From Brevundimonas sp. (GTDB taxonomy: Bacteria; Pseudomonadota; Alphaproteobacteria; Caulobacterales; Caulobacteraceae), in NCBI RefSeq assembly GCF_030704825.1, contig NZ_JAUYNX010000013.1, forward strand, positions 1 through 55,158: a DNA stretch of 55,158 nucleotides, given 5' to 3'. The notes beneath the pieces were generated by a model that saw only the letters and a program-made list of their open reading frames with translations, had not been told where the DNA came from and searched no databases. Positions 18,084 through 27,894 of the stretch are shown here, one piece after another; the stretch's first letter is position 1, and each line of letters begins with the position of its first letter. The translations under genes were made by a program, and so were the position numbers.

Positions 18084-18670
18084 CCGATCCGCTGTTCGAC
18101 GGCGACGACGAGGGCAATACGCCCCTCACGCCGGAGGAGCGCGAGGGGCTGATCCCCGGCTGGATCACCACCCGCGCCGATCTGAACCGGGCGGAGTTCG
18201 ACAACATCGCCAGGGCCCAGACATGGGCGGCGGCGCGGCGGCGGGACATTCTGGCGTTCGACCCCCTGATCGCCCTGCACAAACAGATGTACGGGCAGGT
18301 ATGGCGGTGGGCCGGCAAGTTCCGGGAGACGGGCAAGAACATCGGCGTCGATCCGTGGCGGATCGGCATGGACCTGCACGCCCTGCTGGAGGCGGTGCGG
18401 TTCGAGGTCGACCATGACGCCTGGCCGCCGGACGAACTGATGGCGCGCTTCCATCATCGGCTGGTGCGGATTCATCCGTTCCCGAACGGCAACGGGCGTC
18501 ACGCGCGGATGGCGGCTGACATGCTGGCGACGCGGCTGGGCGTGGCGCCGCTGAGCTGGGGGCGGAACAGTCTGGTGGAGCCGGGGGAGACGCGGCGGCG
18601 CTATATCGCCGCGCTGAAGGCGGCGGACCGGCATGATGTGGGGCCGCTGCTGGCGTTTGTGCGGGGGTGA
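18080..18670 (+). CDS. Fic-domain protein of the 'mobile mystery protein B' type
   Basis: 196 residues from a GTG at 18080 that overlaps the HTH stop (GTGA), so translation is coupled. The Fic core is visible as IALHKQMYGQVWRWAGKFRE followed by the active-site loop HPFPNGNGRHARM. Fic enzymes usually move AMP onto a hydroxyl of a target protein; the His in the loop is the base. The usual Asp/Glu of HxFx(D/E)GNGR is Asn here, a change that could alter metal binding and chemistry. The opening NTPLTPEEREGLIP is typical of this subfamily. Toxin-like action held in check by the HTH partner is an inference from the arrangement. Confidence 0.85.
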   Translation: MTDPLFDGDDEGNTPLTPEEREGLIPGWITTRADLNRAEFDNIARAQTWAAARRRDILAFDPLIALHKQMYGQVWRWAGKFRETGKNIGVDPWRIGMDLHALLEAVRFEVDHDAWPPDELMARFHHRLVRIHPFPNGNGRHARMAADMLATRLGVAPLSWGRNSLVEPGETRRRYIAALKAADRHDVGPLLAFVRG

Positions 18671-18770
18671 GGTGCTTGTTTGGCGCGTACGGACTTGTGA
18701 ATGAGCGCTAGCCCTACGTGTTCTACCGTTGTTCTTGTCTACGACCCTAGGTGCTGCGTATCGTGGGGCG

Positions 18771-20195
18771 ATGGCAAAAGGCGATGTGAAAGCGAACAAC
18801 CCGGTCGACACTTTGCTCCGGGCCGGTGCTGCGTCGTCCGCGTACACAACCAAAGTGTTTCTTGATGCGAATGTTGTGCTCGAGGGAAAGCCTCTAGCCG
18901 ATCTGCCGTGGTCGGACGTTGATGCTCGGGGTCCGATCCTTGCTCTCTTCACGCCAACAGCCCTGAAGGAGATCGATTCCAAGAAGCGCGATGGTCGCCT
19001 CGGCAAGATCGCGCGTGCCTTTAACCGTCTAATCGGAACAGCGATTGGCGGCGTACCCGTTGTCGTCCGAGAAACAGGTCCACGGGTCGAAGTCACGTTG
19101 GCGATTTGTGACCGCATCCGTTGGTCAAGCTATGACGATCTCGACCCTGACGATGGAGACTCGCGCATCGTTGCGGAAATTCTCCATGCGCGCGGGATAG
19201 ATGCCCATGAAAAGGTGCTCGTAAGCCAAGATATCAAACCCTTGGCTTTCGCGGCGCGCCACGGTGTGCGGACTCACCATATGTCCGAAGATTGGTTGAG
19301 GCCCGTTGAGCCGACTCCACAAGACAAAAAGATCCAACAGCTCAAGCACAGGGTGCAAGAACTGGAGGGGACAGAGCCTGTACTGGAAGTTCAAATCCGA
19401 CTTGGCGGCTCAAGCCCTATTCCGACCTATCGCGTCAACGGTCTCACTCCCTACGAACGAGAGCTGATTGAAAATCGGATACTGACCCTCAATCCCCAGC
19501 CTTACCAACACCAAGGGATGTTCGGCGTCGGAGCCTACGAATATGACCGGAGCCTTGATGACCGGTATGCGGCTTACCGGGATCAGAAAGTGCCCGTTTT
19601 CGTCGGCGCCTACGAACGCAAGATCGAATTGCTCTTCAACCAAGTCCCATTCAGCGTTGAGGTTTCTAACGTAGGCCGCGTTCGCGCAGATCGATTCATC
19701 ATCGAGATTGAGAGCTCAGAAGGCTGGCTTCACAGCAAGTTTGTGTTTGTCCCGTCGGGTGGTCCCACCGCTCCACGAGCTCGTTCCAGCATATTCGCGT
19801 TGCACCGGAATATGGTTCGAGACTTCGTCCCTTTGCGAGTTGGTCGCCATGAGGTCGAATTTGTGGAGGGGCCGGACCGCACTCGGCGGATCGTCGCCAA
19901 CTGCGAGGATTTTCGGCACGGCCAAACTTGGGTGTTCGATGGTGTTCTCGGCCTCGACGCCCATCGCGATGAACCTGCGATCATCACGGTGCGGGCAACA
20001 GCCGCCAACCTTCATGGCGCATTAGAAGCCTCCACGACGGTTGAGAAGCAGATTCAGACCGTTCATGTCTCGCATCTTGTTGATCTTGAGGAACTGCTGC
20101 CGAATCTGGCGATCCCGATGCAAGGAGTGATCGAGGATGCAGTTAAGCGAGAGGATTATGATGACCTTGAGATTGATGAAGCAGACGACGACTAG
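18771..20195 (+). CDS. PIN-domain nuclease-like protein with a large unknown C-terminal domain
   Basis: 474 residues. The N-terminal 175 or so form a PIN domain: FLDANVVLEG (first Asp), TALKEIDSKKR (Glu), DGDSRIVAEIL (Asp) and VLVSQDIKPLAFAARHG (Asp), so all four acidic positions are kept. PIN domains are metal-dependent RNases. A charged linker (QDKKIQQLKHRVQELEG) leads to about 270 residues that look rich in beta strands and match nothing I know. The tail is very acidic. Codons and base content are much less GC-rich than in both neighbours, so the gene was probably acquired. The ATG at 18771 follows GTGGGGCG; an upstream ATG at 18729 is possible. The stop lies three bases before the MFS start. 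Function unknown. Confidence 0.75.
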   Translation: MAKGDVKANNPVDTLLRAGAASSAYTTKVFLDANVVLEGKPLADLPWSDVDARGPILALFTPTALKEIDSKKRDGRLGKIARAFNRLIGTAIGGVPVVVRETGPRVEVTLAICDRIRWSSYDDLDPDDGDSRIVAEILHARGIDAHEKVLVSQDIKPLAFAARHGVRTHHMSEDWLRPVEPTPQDKKIQQLKHRVQELEGTEPVLEVQIRLGGSSPIPTYRVNGLTPYERELIENRILTLNPQPYQHQGMFGVGAYEYDRSLDDRYAAYRDQKVPVFVGAYERKIELLFNQVPFSVEVSNVGRVRADRFIIEIESSEGWLHSKFVFVPSGGPTAPRARSSIFALHRNMVRDFVPLRVGRHEVEFVEGPDRTRRIVANCEDFRHGQTWVFDGVLGLDAHRDEPAIITVRATAANLHGALEASTTVEKQIQTVHVSHLVDLEELLPNLAIPMQGVIEDAVKREDYDDLEIDEADDD

Positions 20196-20198
20196 CCA

Positions 20199-21536
20199 AT
20201 GACCTCCTTCCACCATATCCTCGCCAACAACCTGATCGCCAACATCACCAACTACACCGTCTGGTTCGCCCTGACCTTCTGGGTGTTCCTTGAGACGCGG
20301 TCGGTGTTCGCCACCGGGATGATCGCGGGCCTCTATCTGGTGCTGACCGCGGGGCTGGCGATCTGGTTCGGGAGCCTGGTGGACCATCACCGCAAGAAGC
20401 GGGTCATGCTGGGGTCCAGCCTGGCGTCGCTGGCGCTGTACGCCGTCGCCTTCGCCGTGCATCAGGGGGCGCCCAAGGGAGCGCTGGCCGAGGTCGCGGG
20501 GCCGTGGCTGTGGGCGCTCGTGGGCGTGGCCATGCTGGGGGTCATCGCCGGCAATATCCGCTCGATCGCCCTGCCGACGCTGGTCACGGCCCTGGTCCCC
20601 GAGGACCGGCGCGACAAGGCCAACGGCCTGGTCGGCATGGTCAGCGGGATCGGCTTTCTGACCACCTCGGTGATCAGCGGCCTGCTGGTCGCCTGGGCCG
20701 GGATGGAGGGGGCGCTGGTCTTCGCCCTGGGCCTGACCGTGCCGGTGTTCCTGCATCTGCGGTTCCTGAGGGTGGACGAGCCCGATCCGGCGGCGCTGCG
20801 CAAGGCGGCGGGGCAGACCGGGCGCGGGCGGGTCGATCTGAGGGGGACGATGACGGTGGTCGGGGCCGTGCCGGGCCTGTTCGCCCTGATCCTGTTCGGC
20901 GCCTTCAACAACTTCCTCGGCGGGGTCTTCATGGCGCTGATGGACGCCTATGGGTTGTCGCTGATGCCGGTGCAGGCCTGGGGCTTCATGTGGGCCGGGG
21001 TGTCGACGGCGTTCATTCTCAGCGGGGTGATCATCGCGAGGACGGGGCTGGGGCGGAATCCGTTGCGGACCCTGATGATCGTCAATCTGATCTGCTGGGC
21101 GACGGCGGCGGTGTTCACCGTGCAGTCGTCGATCGTGCTGCTGGGCGTGGGCTGTTTCATCTGGATGCTGATGGGGCCCTATGCCGAGGCGGCCGAGCAC
21201 ACCACGCTGCAAAAGGTGGTGCCGTTCGAGCGGCAGGGGCGGGTGTTCGGCTTCGCCCAGTCGGTGGAGCAGGCGGCCTCGCCGCTGACGGCCTTCATGA
21301 TCGCGCCGCTGGCGCAGTTCGTGTTCATTCCGTTCATGACGGACGGCTGGGGGGCGGAGGCGATCGGCGGCTGGTACGGGACGGGGCCCGAGCGGGGCAT
21401 CGCCCTGGTGTTTACCGTGGCGGGGGCGGTCGGGCTGATCGCGACGGGGCTGGCGTGGAACTCGCGGTCGTACCGGCGGCTGTCGGCGGCGTATGCGAAG
21501 GCGCCGGCGGCGGCGGAGGGGCCGGCGCTCAGCTGA
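20199..21536 (+). CDS. MFS transporter
   Basis: 445 residues with about twelve hydrophobic helices and the MFS loop between helices 2 and 3 (GSLVDHHRKKRVMLG). Its end shows the same fold in the C-terminal half. The family moves small molecules with protons; it resembles exporters of the macrolide or chloramphenicol type, but the substrate cannot be told. No ribosome site is visible before the ATG, and the PIN gene stops three bases earlier, so it may depend on read-through from that gene; the sharp change in GC at the join suggests its own promoter was displaced. The 3' end overlaps the convergent DUF805 gene by eight bases. Confidence 0.87.
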   Translation: MTSFHHILANNLIANITNYTVWFALTFWVFLETRSVFATGMIAGLYLVLTAGLAIWFGSLVDHHRKKRVMLGSSLASLALYAVAFAVHQGAPKGALAEVAGPWLWALVGVAMLGVIAGNIRSIALPTLVTALVPEDRRDKANGLVGMVSGIGFLTTSVISGLLVAWAGMEGALVFALGLTVPVFLHLRFLRVDEPDPAALRKAAGQTGRGRVDLRGTMTVVGAVPGLFALILFGAFNNFLGGVFMALMDAYGLSLMPVQAWGFMWAGVSTAFILSGVIIARTGLGRNPLRTLMIVNLICWATAAVFTVQSSIVLLGVGCFIWMLMGPYAEAAEHTTLQKVVPFERQGRVFGFAQSVEQAASPLTAFMIAPLAQFVFIPFMTDGWGAEAIGGWYGTGPERGIALVFTVAGAVGLIATGLAWNSRSYRRLSAAYAKAPAAAEGPALS

Positions 21537-22074
21537 ACACCTCGGCCGTGTCGCCGCCGACGCCCTTGGGCGAGGGGCCGAAACGGTTGGAGCCGGGCGT
21601 GCCGTCGAGGAAGCCGAGCACGACGAGCTGGTAGAGGGAGGCGATGATGAGGATCAGGCCCCAGGCCATCATGGGGGCGCCCGCGAGCCAGTCCCCGGCG
21701 TCGATGGCGCGGCCGGCCGCCTCATAGGCGTCGCTGGGGACCAGATAGCCGGTCGTGGCGGCGAGGTGGATGGCGACCAGCTCCCAACCGCGCCGGTCGC
21801 GATCGTGGGCCCGCTTCAGGATCAGGGCGAGGGCGGGCCAGAGGAAGACGAAGGCGAAGGCGAGCGCGGTCCACTGCGGTCCCGCGTCCTGCGCCCCGCC
21901 AAAGAACCAGGCGCCGTAGCGACCGGCTTGCAGATCGGCGTCAGCGCCAAACAACAGGGTGTCGGCGATGCGGGTCGTCAGGATCTGGGCCAGGAACAGG
22001 GCGATGGACCACAGCCACCAGTCGCGGCGGCGCAGGCGGCCGTCGAAGCTGAACAGGGCGTGTCTGAAATCCAT
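21529..22074 (-). CDS. DUF805-family membrane protein
   Basis: 181 residues. The opening FSFDGRLRRRDWWLW is the DUF805 signature, followed by four or so hydrophobic helices and the LKRAHDRDRRGWELV loop, another family mark. It is an inner-membrane protein of unknown function. It sits between the MFS gene, with which it overlaps at the 3' end, and pccA, which starts its coding region on the same strand upstream with a 23-base gap; the two could share a transcript. Confidence 0.85.
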   Translation of the reverse strand: MDFRHALFSFDGRLRRRDWWLWSIALFLAQILTTRIADTLLFGADADLQAGRYGAWFFGGAQDAGPQWTALAFAFVFLWPALALILKRAHDRDRRGWELVAIHLAATTGYLVPSDAYEAAGRAIDAGDWLAGAPMMAWGLILIIASLYQLVVLGFLDGTPGSNRFGPSPKGVGGDTAEVFS

Positions 22075-22097
22075 CGCGTCCCCCCGGGGCCGGCTGA

Positions 22098-24110
<2,013 letters not shown>

Positions 24111-24329
24111 GCGTCTTTGAATCTGAAGCGAACGTGATCGCGGCGCGAGGGGACCGCCCCGATTAGGCCGCGATCCGGCGGGAGTAAACCTGAGGGGCGT
24201 TCACCTGAGCCGGGTATGGGCTTGGCAAGGGCCGTTCCGATGGGGTTTAACCCGTTCCAGTTCCGTTCATCCCCGCCCGATCATTGTGATCCCGTCCCTG
24301 TCCCGCTTACCGGCCCGGAGCCTGACCTG

Positions 24330-25823
24330 ATGTCCCGCCTGCTCACCTTCGTCGCGACCGCCGCCCTGTCCCTCGCCATCGGGGCCGGCGCCGCCTCCGC
24401 CCAGGACTTCCGCGCCCTGGCCCGCCAGGATCTGCAGAGGGCGCACGACGAACTGGCCGCCAACCACCCCGCCCCGGCCATTCCGGGCGCCGCCAGCCAG
24501 GGCTTCCGCGCCTGGCTGGACGCCGGCCTGCAGGAATCGCTGGGCATGGCGAACCGGGTCAACAGCGGCGACAGCCACGCCTATCTGCTGCGCTACTACG
24601 CGCGCGGCTTCCGCGATTCGAACATCGCCGTGTCGCCGACCTTCGAGGGCATGGGCCCCTATTTCGGCATCAGCTGGCCGGGCTTCACCACGGGCTGGCG
24701 CGACGGCCGCTATGTGGTGACCTATGTGAAGCCGGGCACGCGCGGCGCGCCGCGGGTCGGCGACGTCGTCGTCGAGTGCAACGTCACCCCGATCGAGGAA
24801 TTCGCCCGCGCCAAGCTGGACCGCTGGGAAGGCAACCTCGAGACCGAGGCCGGCCGCGTCACCTCGGCCCCCTATCTGATGTGGAACCGCAACAACCCGT
24901 TCGCCGCCGGCGTGCCGTCGCAGTGCAGCTTCCAGTCGGGCCGCGGCCGTCCGCGCGACATCCAGATCCGCCCGGTCCCGGTCGTGGCCGGCGACCTCGA
25001 GGCCGCCTATCGCGCCACCGTCTACATGCCGCCGGCCACGCCGCTGGCGATCGAGAGCGTCAACGGCCGGCCGTGGGTGCACGTGCATTCCTTCGCCGAC
25101 AGCGCCGGCTGGCAGGCCTTCAACGCCGCGGTCGAGGCCCAGGTGGCGACCCTGCGCGGGCCGCAGGGCTTCGTGCTGGACCTGCGCGCCGCCTCGGGCT
25201 CGGGTCTGAACTCCTCGACCGCGCGCGGCTATGGCCTGGCCAACCGCATCTGGACGCCGGAGTTCACCGTCAGCCGCCAGCCGGCGGCGGGGGACCTGAC
25301 CTATCGCGCCACCCAGGGCAACCGCGACTGGTACGCCGCGGCCCTGGGCCGGATGGAGGCCGACCCGCAGTTCGTGCAGGAGGCCATGCCGGTGATCGAA
25401 CAGACCCGCGAGATCGTGGCCGCCTTCGACGCGGCCATCGCCGCGGGCCAGCCGACCTTCACCCTGGCCGGCCGCGCCGCCGTGCCGGACACCGGCGCGC
25501 CGAACCCGGTGCAGGGCCCGGTGATCGTGCTGGTCGACGCCGGCTGCTCGGGCGGCTGCCTGGACACCCTGGACCTGCTGACCAAGCTGCCCAACGTGCG
25601 TCTGGCCGGCTCGACCACGGCCACCGACTCGATCTTCGTCGAGCCGACCCAGCTGCGCCTGCCGTCGAACTATTCAGACCTCAGCTACGGCCACAAGGCC
25701 TGGACCTCGCGTCCGCGCCCGAACAACACGCCGTTCACCCCGGCCCAGGGCCTGGCCTGGACCGGCAACCCGACCGACGAGGCCGCGGTGCGGACCTGGG
25801 TGGGGACGCTGTTCGGCGGCTGA
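24330..25823 (+). CDS. Exported S41-like peptidase
   Basis: 497 residues with a signal peptide (MSRLLTFVATAALSLAIG, cut after ASAQ). A PDZ-like stretch follows (YFGISWPGFTTGWRD), then the C-terminal S41 fold: GFVLDLRAASGSG, and the nucleophile region VIVLVDAGCSGGCLDTLDLL with Ser between two Cys. S41 peptidases cleave near protein C-termini in the periplasm. The Cys-Ser-Gly-Gly-Cys setting is unusual but is seen in related proteins. GGAG lies nine bases before the ATG. A strong terminator follows at 25844. Function and target unknown. Confidence 0.78.
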   Translation: MSRLLTFVATAALSLAIGAGAASAQDFRALARQDLQRAHDELAANHPAPAIPGAASQGFRAWLDAGLQESLGMANRVNSGDSHAYLLRYYARGFRDSNIAVSPTFEGMGPYFGISWPGFTTGWRDGRYVVTYVKPGTRGAPRVGDVVVECNVTPIEEFARAKLDRWEGNLETEAGRVTSAPYLMWNRNNPFAAGVPSQCSFQSGRGRPRDIQIRPVPVVAGDLEAAYRATVYMPPATPLAIESVNGRPWVHVHSFADSAGWQAFNAAVEAQVATLRGPQGFVLDLRAASGSGLNSSTARGYGLANRIWTPEFTVSRQPAAGDLTYRATQGNRDWYAAALGRMEADPQFVQEAMPVIEQTREIVAAFDAAIAAGQPTFTLAGRAAVPDTGAPNPVQGPVIVLVDAGCSGGCLDTLDLLTKLPNVRLAGSTTATDSIFVEPTQLRLPSNYSDLSYGHKAWTSRPRPNNTPFTPAQGLAWTGNPTDEAAVRTWVGTLFGG

Positions 25824-25843
25824 ATCCGGCGTCGGGAGACAGT

Positions 25844-25877
25844 AAAGGCCGGCCGGGGATGTCCCGGCCGGCCTTTT
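25844..25877 (+). terminator. Rho-independent terminator after the S41-like gene
   Basis: Perfect 11-bp stem (25847-25857 with 25863-25873), five-base loop, then TTTT. The AAA before the stem can pair with the T run. It lies 20 bases after the stop. Confidence 0.87.
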
Positions 25878-26238
25878 CGATTCGGTGAACCGGTGGAGTG
25901 GTGGGCGCGCCTTGTCATCCCGGACGCCGCGAAGCGGCGAGCCGGGACGGGACGGTTGAATGCTCAGACTTCGCGCGCCCCCCGGAAGCGCCAGCTGTCC
26001 GGGGGACAGGTCAGACAGGGCGGGGCGGCCGCCTGTCTCCCGGATAACCGCTTCGCGATTTCCGGGAGGTCGCGAGCGGAACCTCCGTACGTCCCGGATC
26101 GCCGCCATGCGGCGTCCGGGATGACAAGGGCCTGCCCCTCGACGGCATGACCGGTACCGGCAGCGCCGCGCCCCGGCGCCGGGCAGCGTTGGGTGATCAG
26201 GACATGTGATCAGAGGCCGCTCCGAAGCAGCCCTTCGG
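25878..26238. other. Intergenic repeat-rich region, no gene seen
   Basis: No convincing gene. The stretch holds an inverted pair of a second repeat family (25910-25930 and 26109-26129) with further small palindromes between, such as the CTGTCCGGGGGACAG hairpin near 25996. Frames that cross it have poor codon use and no ribosome site. Confidence 0.7.
25910..26129. repeat. Inverted pair of repeat family C
   Basis: CCTTGTCATCCCGGACGCCG (25910-25929, with one more C at 25930) is repeated exactly in reverse at 26109-26129. Each copy also sits next to its own small hairpin (GCCGC-GAA-GCGGC type). Repeats opening GTCATCCCGGA are common between genes in alphaproteobacteria from memory. Confidence 0.8.
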
Positions 26239-26268
26239 AATGTCTGCTGCGGGTGGGAAGCGGACATT
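26239..26268. repeat. Short palindromic element D, copy 1
   Basis: 30 bases with imperfect inverted ends (AATGTCTGC ... GCGGACATT). It lies three bases from the stop of the minus-strand gene at 26272 and could act as a terminator hairpin. First of five related elements up to 27825. Confidence 0.8.
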
Positions 26269-26271
26269 CGC

Positions 26272-26721
26272 TTAGCGAAAACCGCGCACGTCAAAGCCTA
26301 GCAAGTCGCCCGCGCTCAGCCGCGCCACACAATCGGGCGAAAGAGCGACTAGTTGGGTGGCGGGGCGATCATCCAGCACAATCCTGATCCGGGACTTCGA
26401 GTCAGCAGCGACGACGTGAACCGGGTTGGCGAAAAATCCCTGAGCGACCGAAGCCTCAGAAAGCACGAGGCTCCCCGGCTCTGCGTTAGTGGGGAACGGT
26501 TCTAGTAGCCGCTCCCCGGCCCACCGAGGGCTCGGCATCATGAGTTCGATACGGGAAAGAACGCGGCCCTCGGCACAGGGGAGCAGCAGCGTACCGTCGA
26601 CATTCAGTTCGTGAGGATTAGTCGGCCAACCGGAGTCGATAATCAGGAACGGGCGCGTTCGGGAGTGGACCAAGGCTCCCGAGGGCGTCACGGGACCGGG
26701 AGCTGCGCGGATCGAGAGCAT
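26272..26721 (-). CDS. Orphan hypothetical protein (array gene 1)
   Basis: 149 residues from an ATG at 26721. It opens MLSIRAAPGPVTPSG and has alternating hydrophobic and polar stretches (RPFLIIDSGWP, HELNVDGTLLLP, SRIELMMPSPRW) that suggest a beta-rich soluble fold. There is no signal peptide. Base content is lower in GC than the housekeeping genes. A repeat element lies at its 3' end and another 25 bases upstream of its start, so its limits are set by the repeats. No ribosome site is clear, so the start is a guess. I do not recognise the family. Confidence 0.5.
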   Translation of the reverse strand: MLSIRAAPGPVTPSGALVHSRTRPFLIIDSGWPTNPHELNVDGTLLLPCAEGRVLSRIELMMPSPRWAGERLLEPFPTNAEPGSLVLSEASVAQGFFANPVHVVAADSKSRIRIVLDDRPATQLVALSPDCVARLSAGDLLGFDVRGFR

Positions 26722-26745
26722 GACGGAGGATACAGTCGATGCGAG

Positions 26746-26797
26746 CGTCCGCAATGGGTCGGGAGCGGACCGTCGCCTGAAGGTGGAAAACGGACCT
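26746..26797. repeat. Short palindromic element D, copy 2 (long form)
   Basis: About 52 bases: CGTCCGCAATGGGTCGGGAG, then a CGGACCGTCGCCTGAAGGTGG-like part and an ACGGAC end. It aligns over its whole length with copy 3 at 27009. It lies between the starts of two divergent small genes. Confidence 0.7.
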
Positions 26798-26816
26798 CGA
26801 CCATGCACAATAGGGA

Positions 26817-27011
26817 ATGGTTCGTCCGCGCCGAAATCGCAGTGGAGTGCCGTCCGAAGCAAGCCTTTCCGGGTTGTCGGATGTTGAGCTTGAGAAGGAA
26901 GCTGCGCGGGTGGCGAGTCGGTTGGCGACACCCCTCTCTCCGCTTCTCTCGAAGCTGTTCCTAAAGCGGCGACACGCCATCGAAGCCGAACAGGCGCGGC
27001 GCGTAGATTAA
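26817..27011 (+). CDS. Orphan small helical protein (array gene 2)
   Basis: 64 residues, basic, probably all helix: LSDVELEKEAARVASRLATP followed by SPLLSKLFLKRRHAIEAEQ. No signal peptide and no family recognised. Its TAA stop is part of the next repeat element (27009). The opposite strand is also open here, but its product reads as low-quality sequence. There is an AGGGA just before the ATG. Moderate support only. Confidence 0.4.
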   Translation: MVRPRRNRSGVPSEASLSGLSDVELEKEAARVASRLATPLSPLLSKLFLKRRHAIEAEQARRVD

Positions 27012-27066
27012 TGTCCGCTTTGGGTCGTGAGCCGACTGCCGCCTGAGGGTGGTTAGCGGACGTTGG
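27009..27066. repeat. Short palindromic element D, copy 3 (long form)
   Basis: TAATGTCCGCTTTGGGTCGT at the left end and GGTTAGCGGACGTTGG at the right, with TGCCGCCTGAGGG in the middle. The ends pair. It overlaps the stop of gene 2 and lies three bases before the stop of the convergent gene 3, so it fills the gap between two 3' ends. Confidence 0.75.
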
Positions 27067-27069
27067 ACA

Positions 27070-27381
27070 TCAAGCGGCGTGATCTTCACGCCAGATGACC
27101 TGATCGCCCCAGTAACGGATCAGCGGCGGCGCATCGCTGAAGCGAAGCTCGAACCAATACTGGTCGCTCCACAGCGGCTCGCTTCCGCTGGTCATGCCTC
27201 CCAACACAACCGCCCCGGTGTCTTCCTGGTCGGCCTCCACCACGTGCCAGCGCATCGTCAGCCCGCCGATGGATACGTCAATCACGCCGTCCCACTCGTC
27301 AGTCGGCTCGAACTGGATCGTGTAAGGTCCCTCAGGTCCCGTGAAGGCAAGGCTGAAAGCCGCTGGAACGGTCGTCCTCAT
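27070..27381 (-). CDS. Orphan hypothetical protein (array gene 3)
   Basis: 103 residues opening MRTTVPAAFSLAFTGPEGPY. The pattern of short hydrophobic strands (YTIQFEPTDEW, GVIDVSIGGLTMRWHVVEAD, QYWFELRFSD) suggests a small beta-sandwich or immunity-like fold. It is acidic and soluble. The start is the ATG at 27381; a TTG lies just before it. Repeat elements sit at both ends. No relative recognised. Confidence 0.55.
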   Translation of the reverse strand: MRTTVPAAFSLAFTGPEGPYTIQFEPTDEWDGVIDVSIGGLTMRWHVVEADQEDTGAVVLGGMTSGSEPLWSDQYWFELRFSDAPPLIRYWGDQVIWREDHAA

Positions 27382-27405
27382 CAAACCAGTTTGAGGCTGG
27401 CGGCG

Positions 27406-27435
27406 AATGTCCGCAACGGATGGAAAGCGGATGTT
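27406..27435. repeat. Short palindromic element D, copy 4
   Basis: 30 bases, AATGTCCGC ... GCGGATGTT, the same short form as copy 1. It lies between the divergent starts of array genes 3 and 4. Confidence 0.75.
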
Positions 27436-27477
27436 GTGCGCTCTTGACCACTTGGGAGACGCAAGGGAAGAAAGCTC

Positions 27478-27786
27478 ATGGGAGACCCAGCTAAGCGCAA
27501 TGCCGTCATGGATTGGCTGTTCGGAGCACCCCTAACCGGCGATGATCTCGCGAAGCATCTGGCCGGGCGTCCTCCTCGAAGGGTGCGCTATGTTCAACTG
27601 GCCCTGATCCTTCTGGTCCTCGTTCTTTTGACGGCAGGGTTCGTCGGTCTGAAGGACCGGCTTCCACTTGTTGGTCCTTGGCTGACGCGAGATTGGTTGT
27701 CCCTCATCGCACTAGGCTGCCTTGCAACAAACTCCGCAGTGAATTGGTATTACAGGCGACGAGCCGACATAGCCCTCAAGCCTTAG
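27478..27786 (+). CDS. Orphan small membrane protein (array gene 4)
   Basis: 102 residues. A soluble 35-residue start (DWLFGAPLTGDDLAKHLAGR) is followed by two hydrophobic helices (VQLALILLVLVLLTAGFVGL and WLSLIALGCLATNSAVNWYY) and a basic end. It should lie in the inner membrane with both ends inside. GGGAAGAAAG precedes the ATG. The stop is four bases before the next repeat element. Family not recognised. Confidence 0.6.
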   Translation: MGDPAKRNAVMDWLFGAPLTGDDLAKHLAGRPPRRVRYVQLALILLVLVLLTAGFVGLKDRLPLVGPWLTRDWLSLIALGCLATNSAVNWYYRRRADIALKP

Positions 27787-27790
27787 CCAG

Positions 27791-27825
27791 ACGTCCGCTA
27801 TGGGTCGGAGCCGACGACAGACGTC
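27791..27825. repeat. Short palindromic element D, copy 5
   Basis: ACGTCCGCTATGGGTCGGAG and a following GACAGACGT end. It matches the left half of copy 3 and lies four bases after the stop of array gene 4, before msrB. Confidence 0.65.
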
Positions 27826-27894
27826 TCCCTCCCCATGAAGGGGAGGCAGACGCCGGGGCTGGAACCCTCGTCCGGTCCTTCCTATTTCGGAAAC

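Noticed and set aside
26193..26387. Short plus-strand frame over repeat element D copy 1
   Set aside because: It overlaps the repeat and the opposite gene and has no ribosome site or plausible protein pattern.
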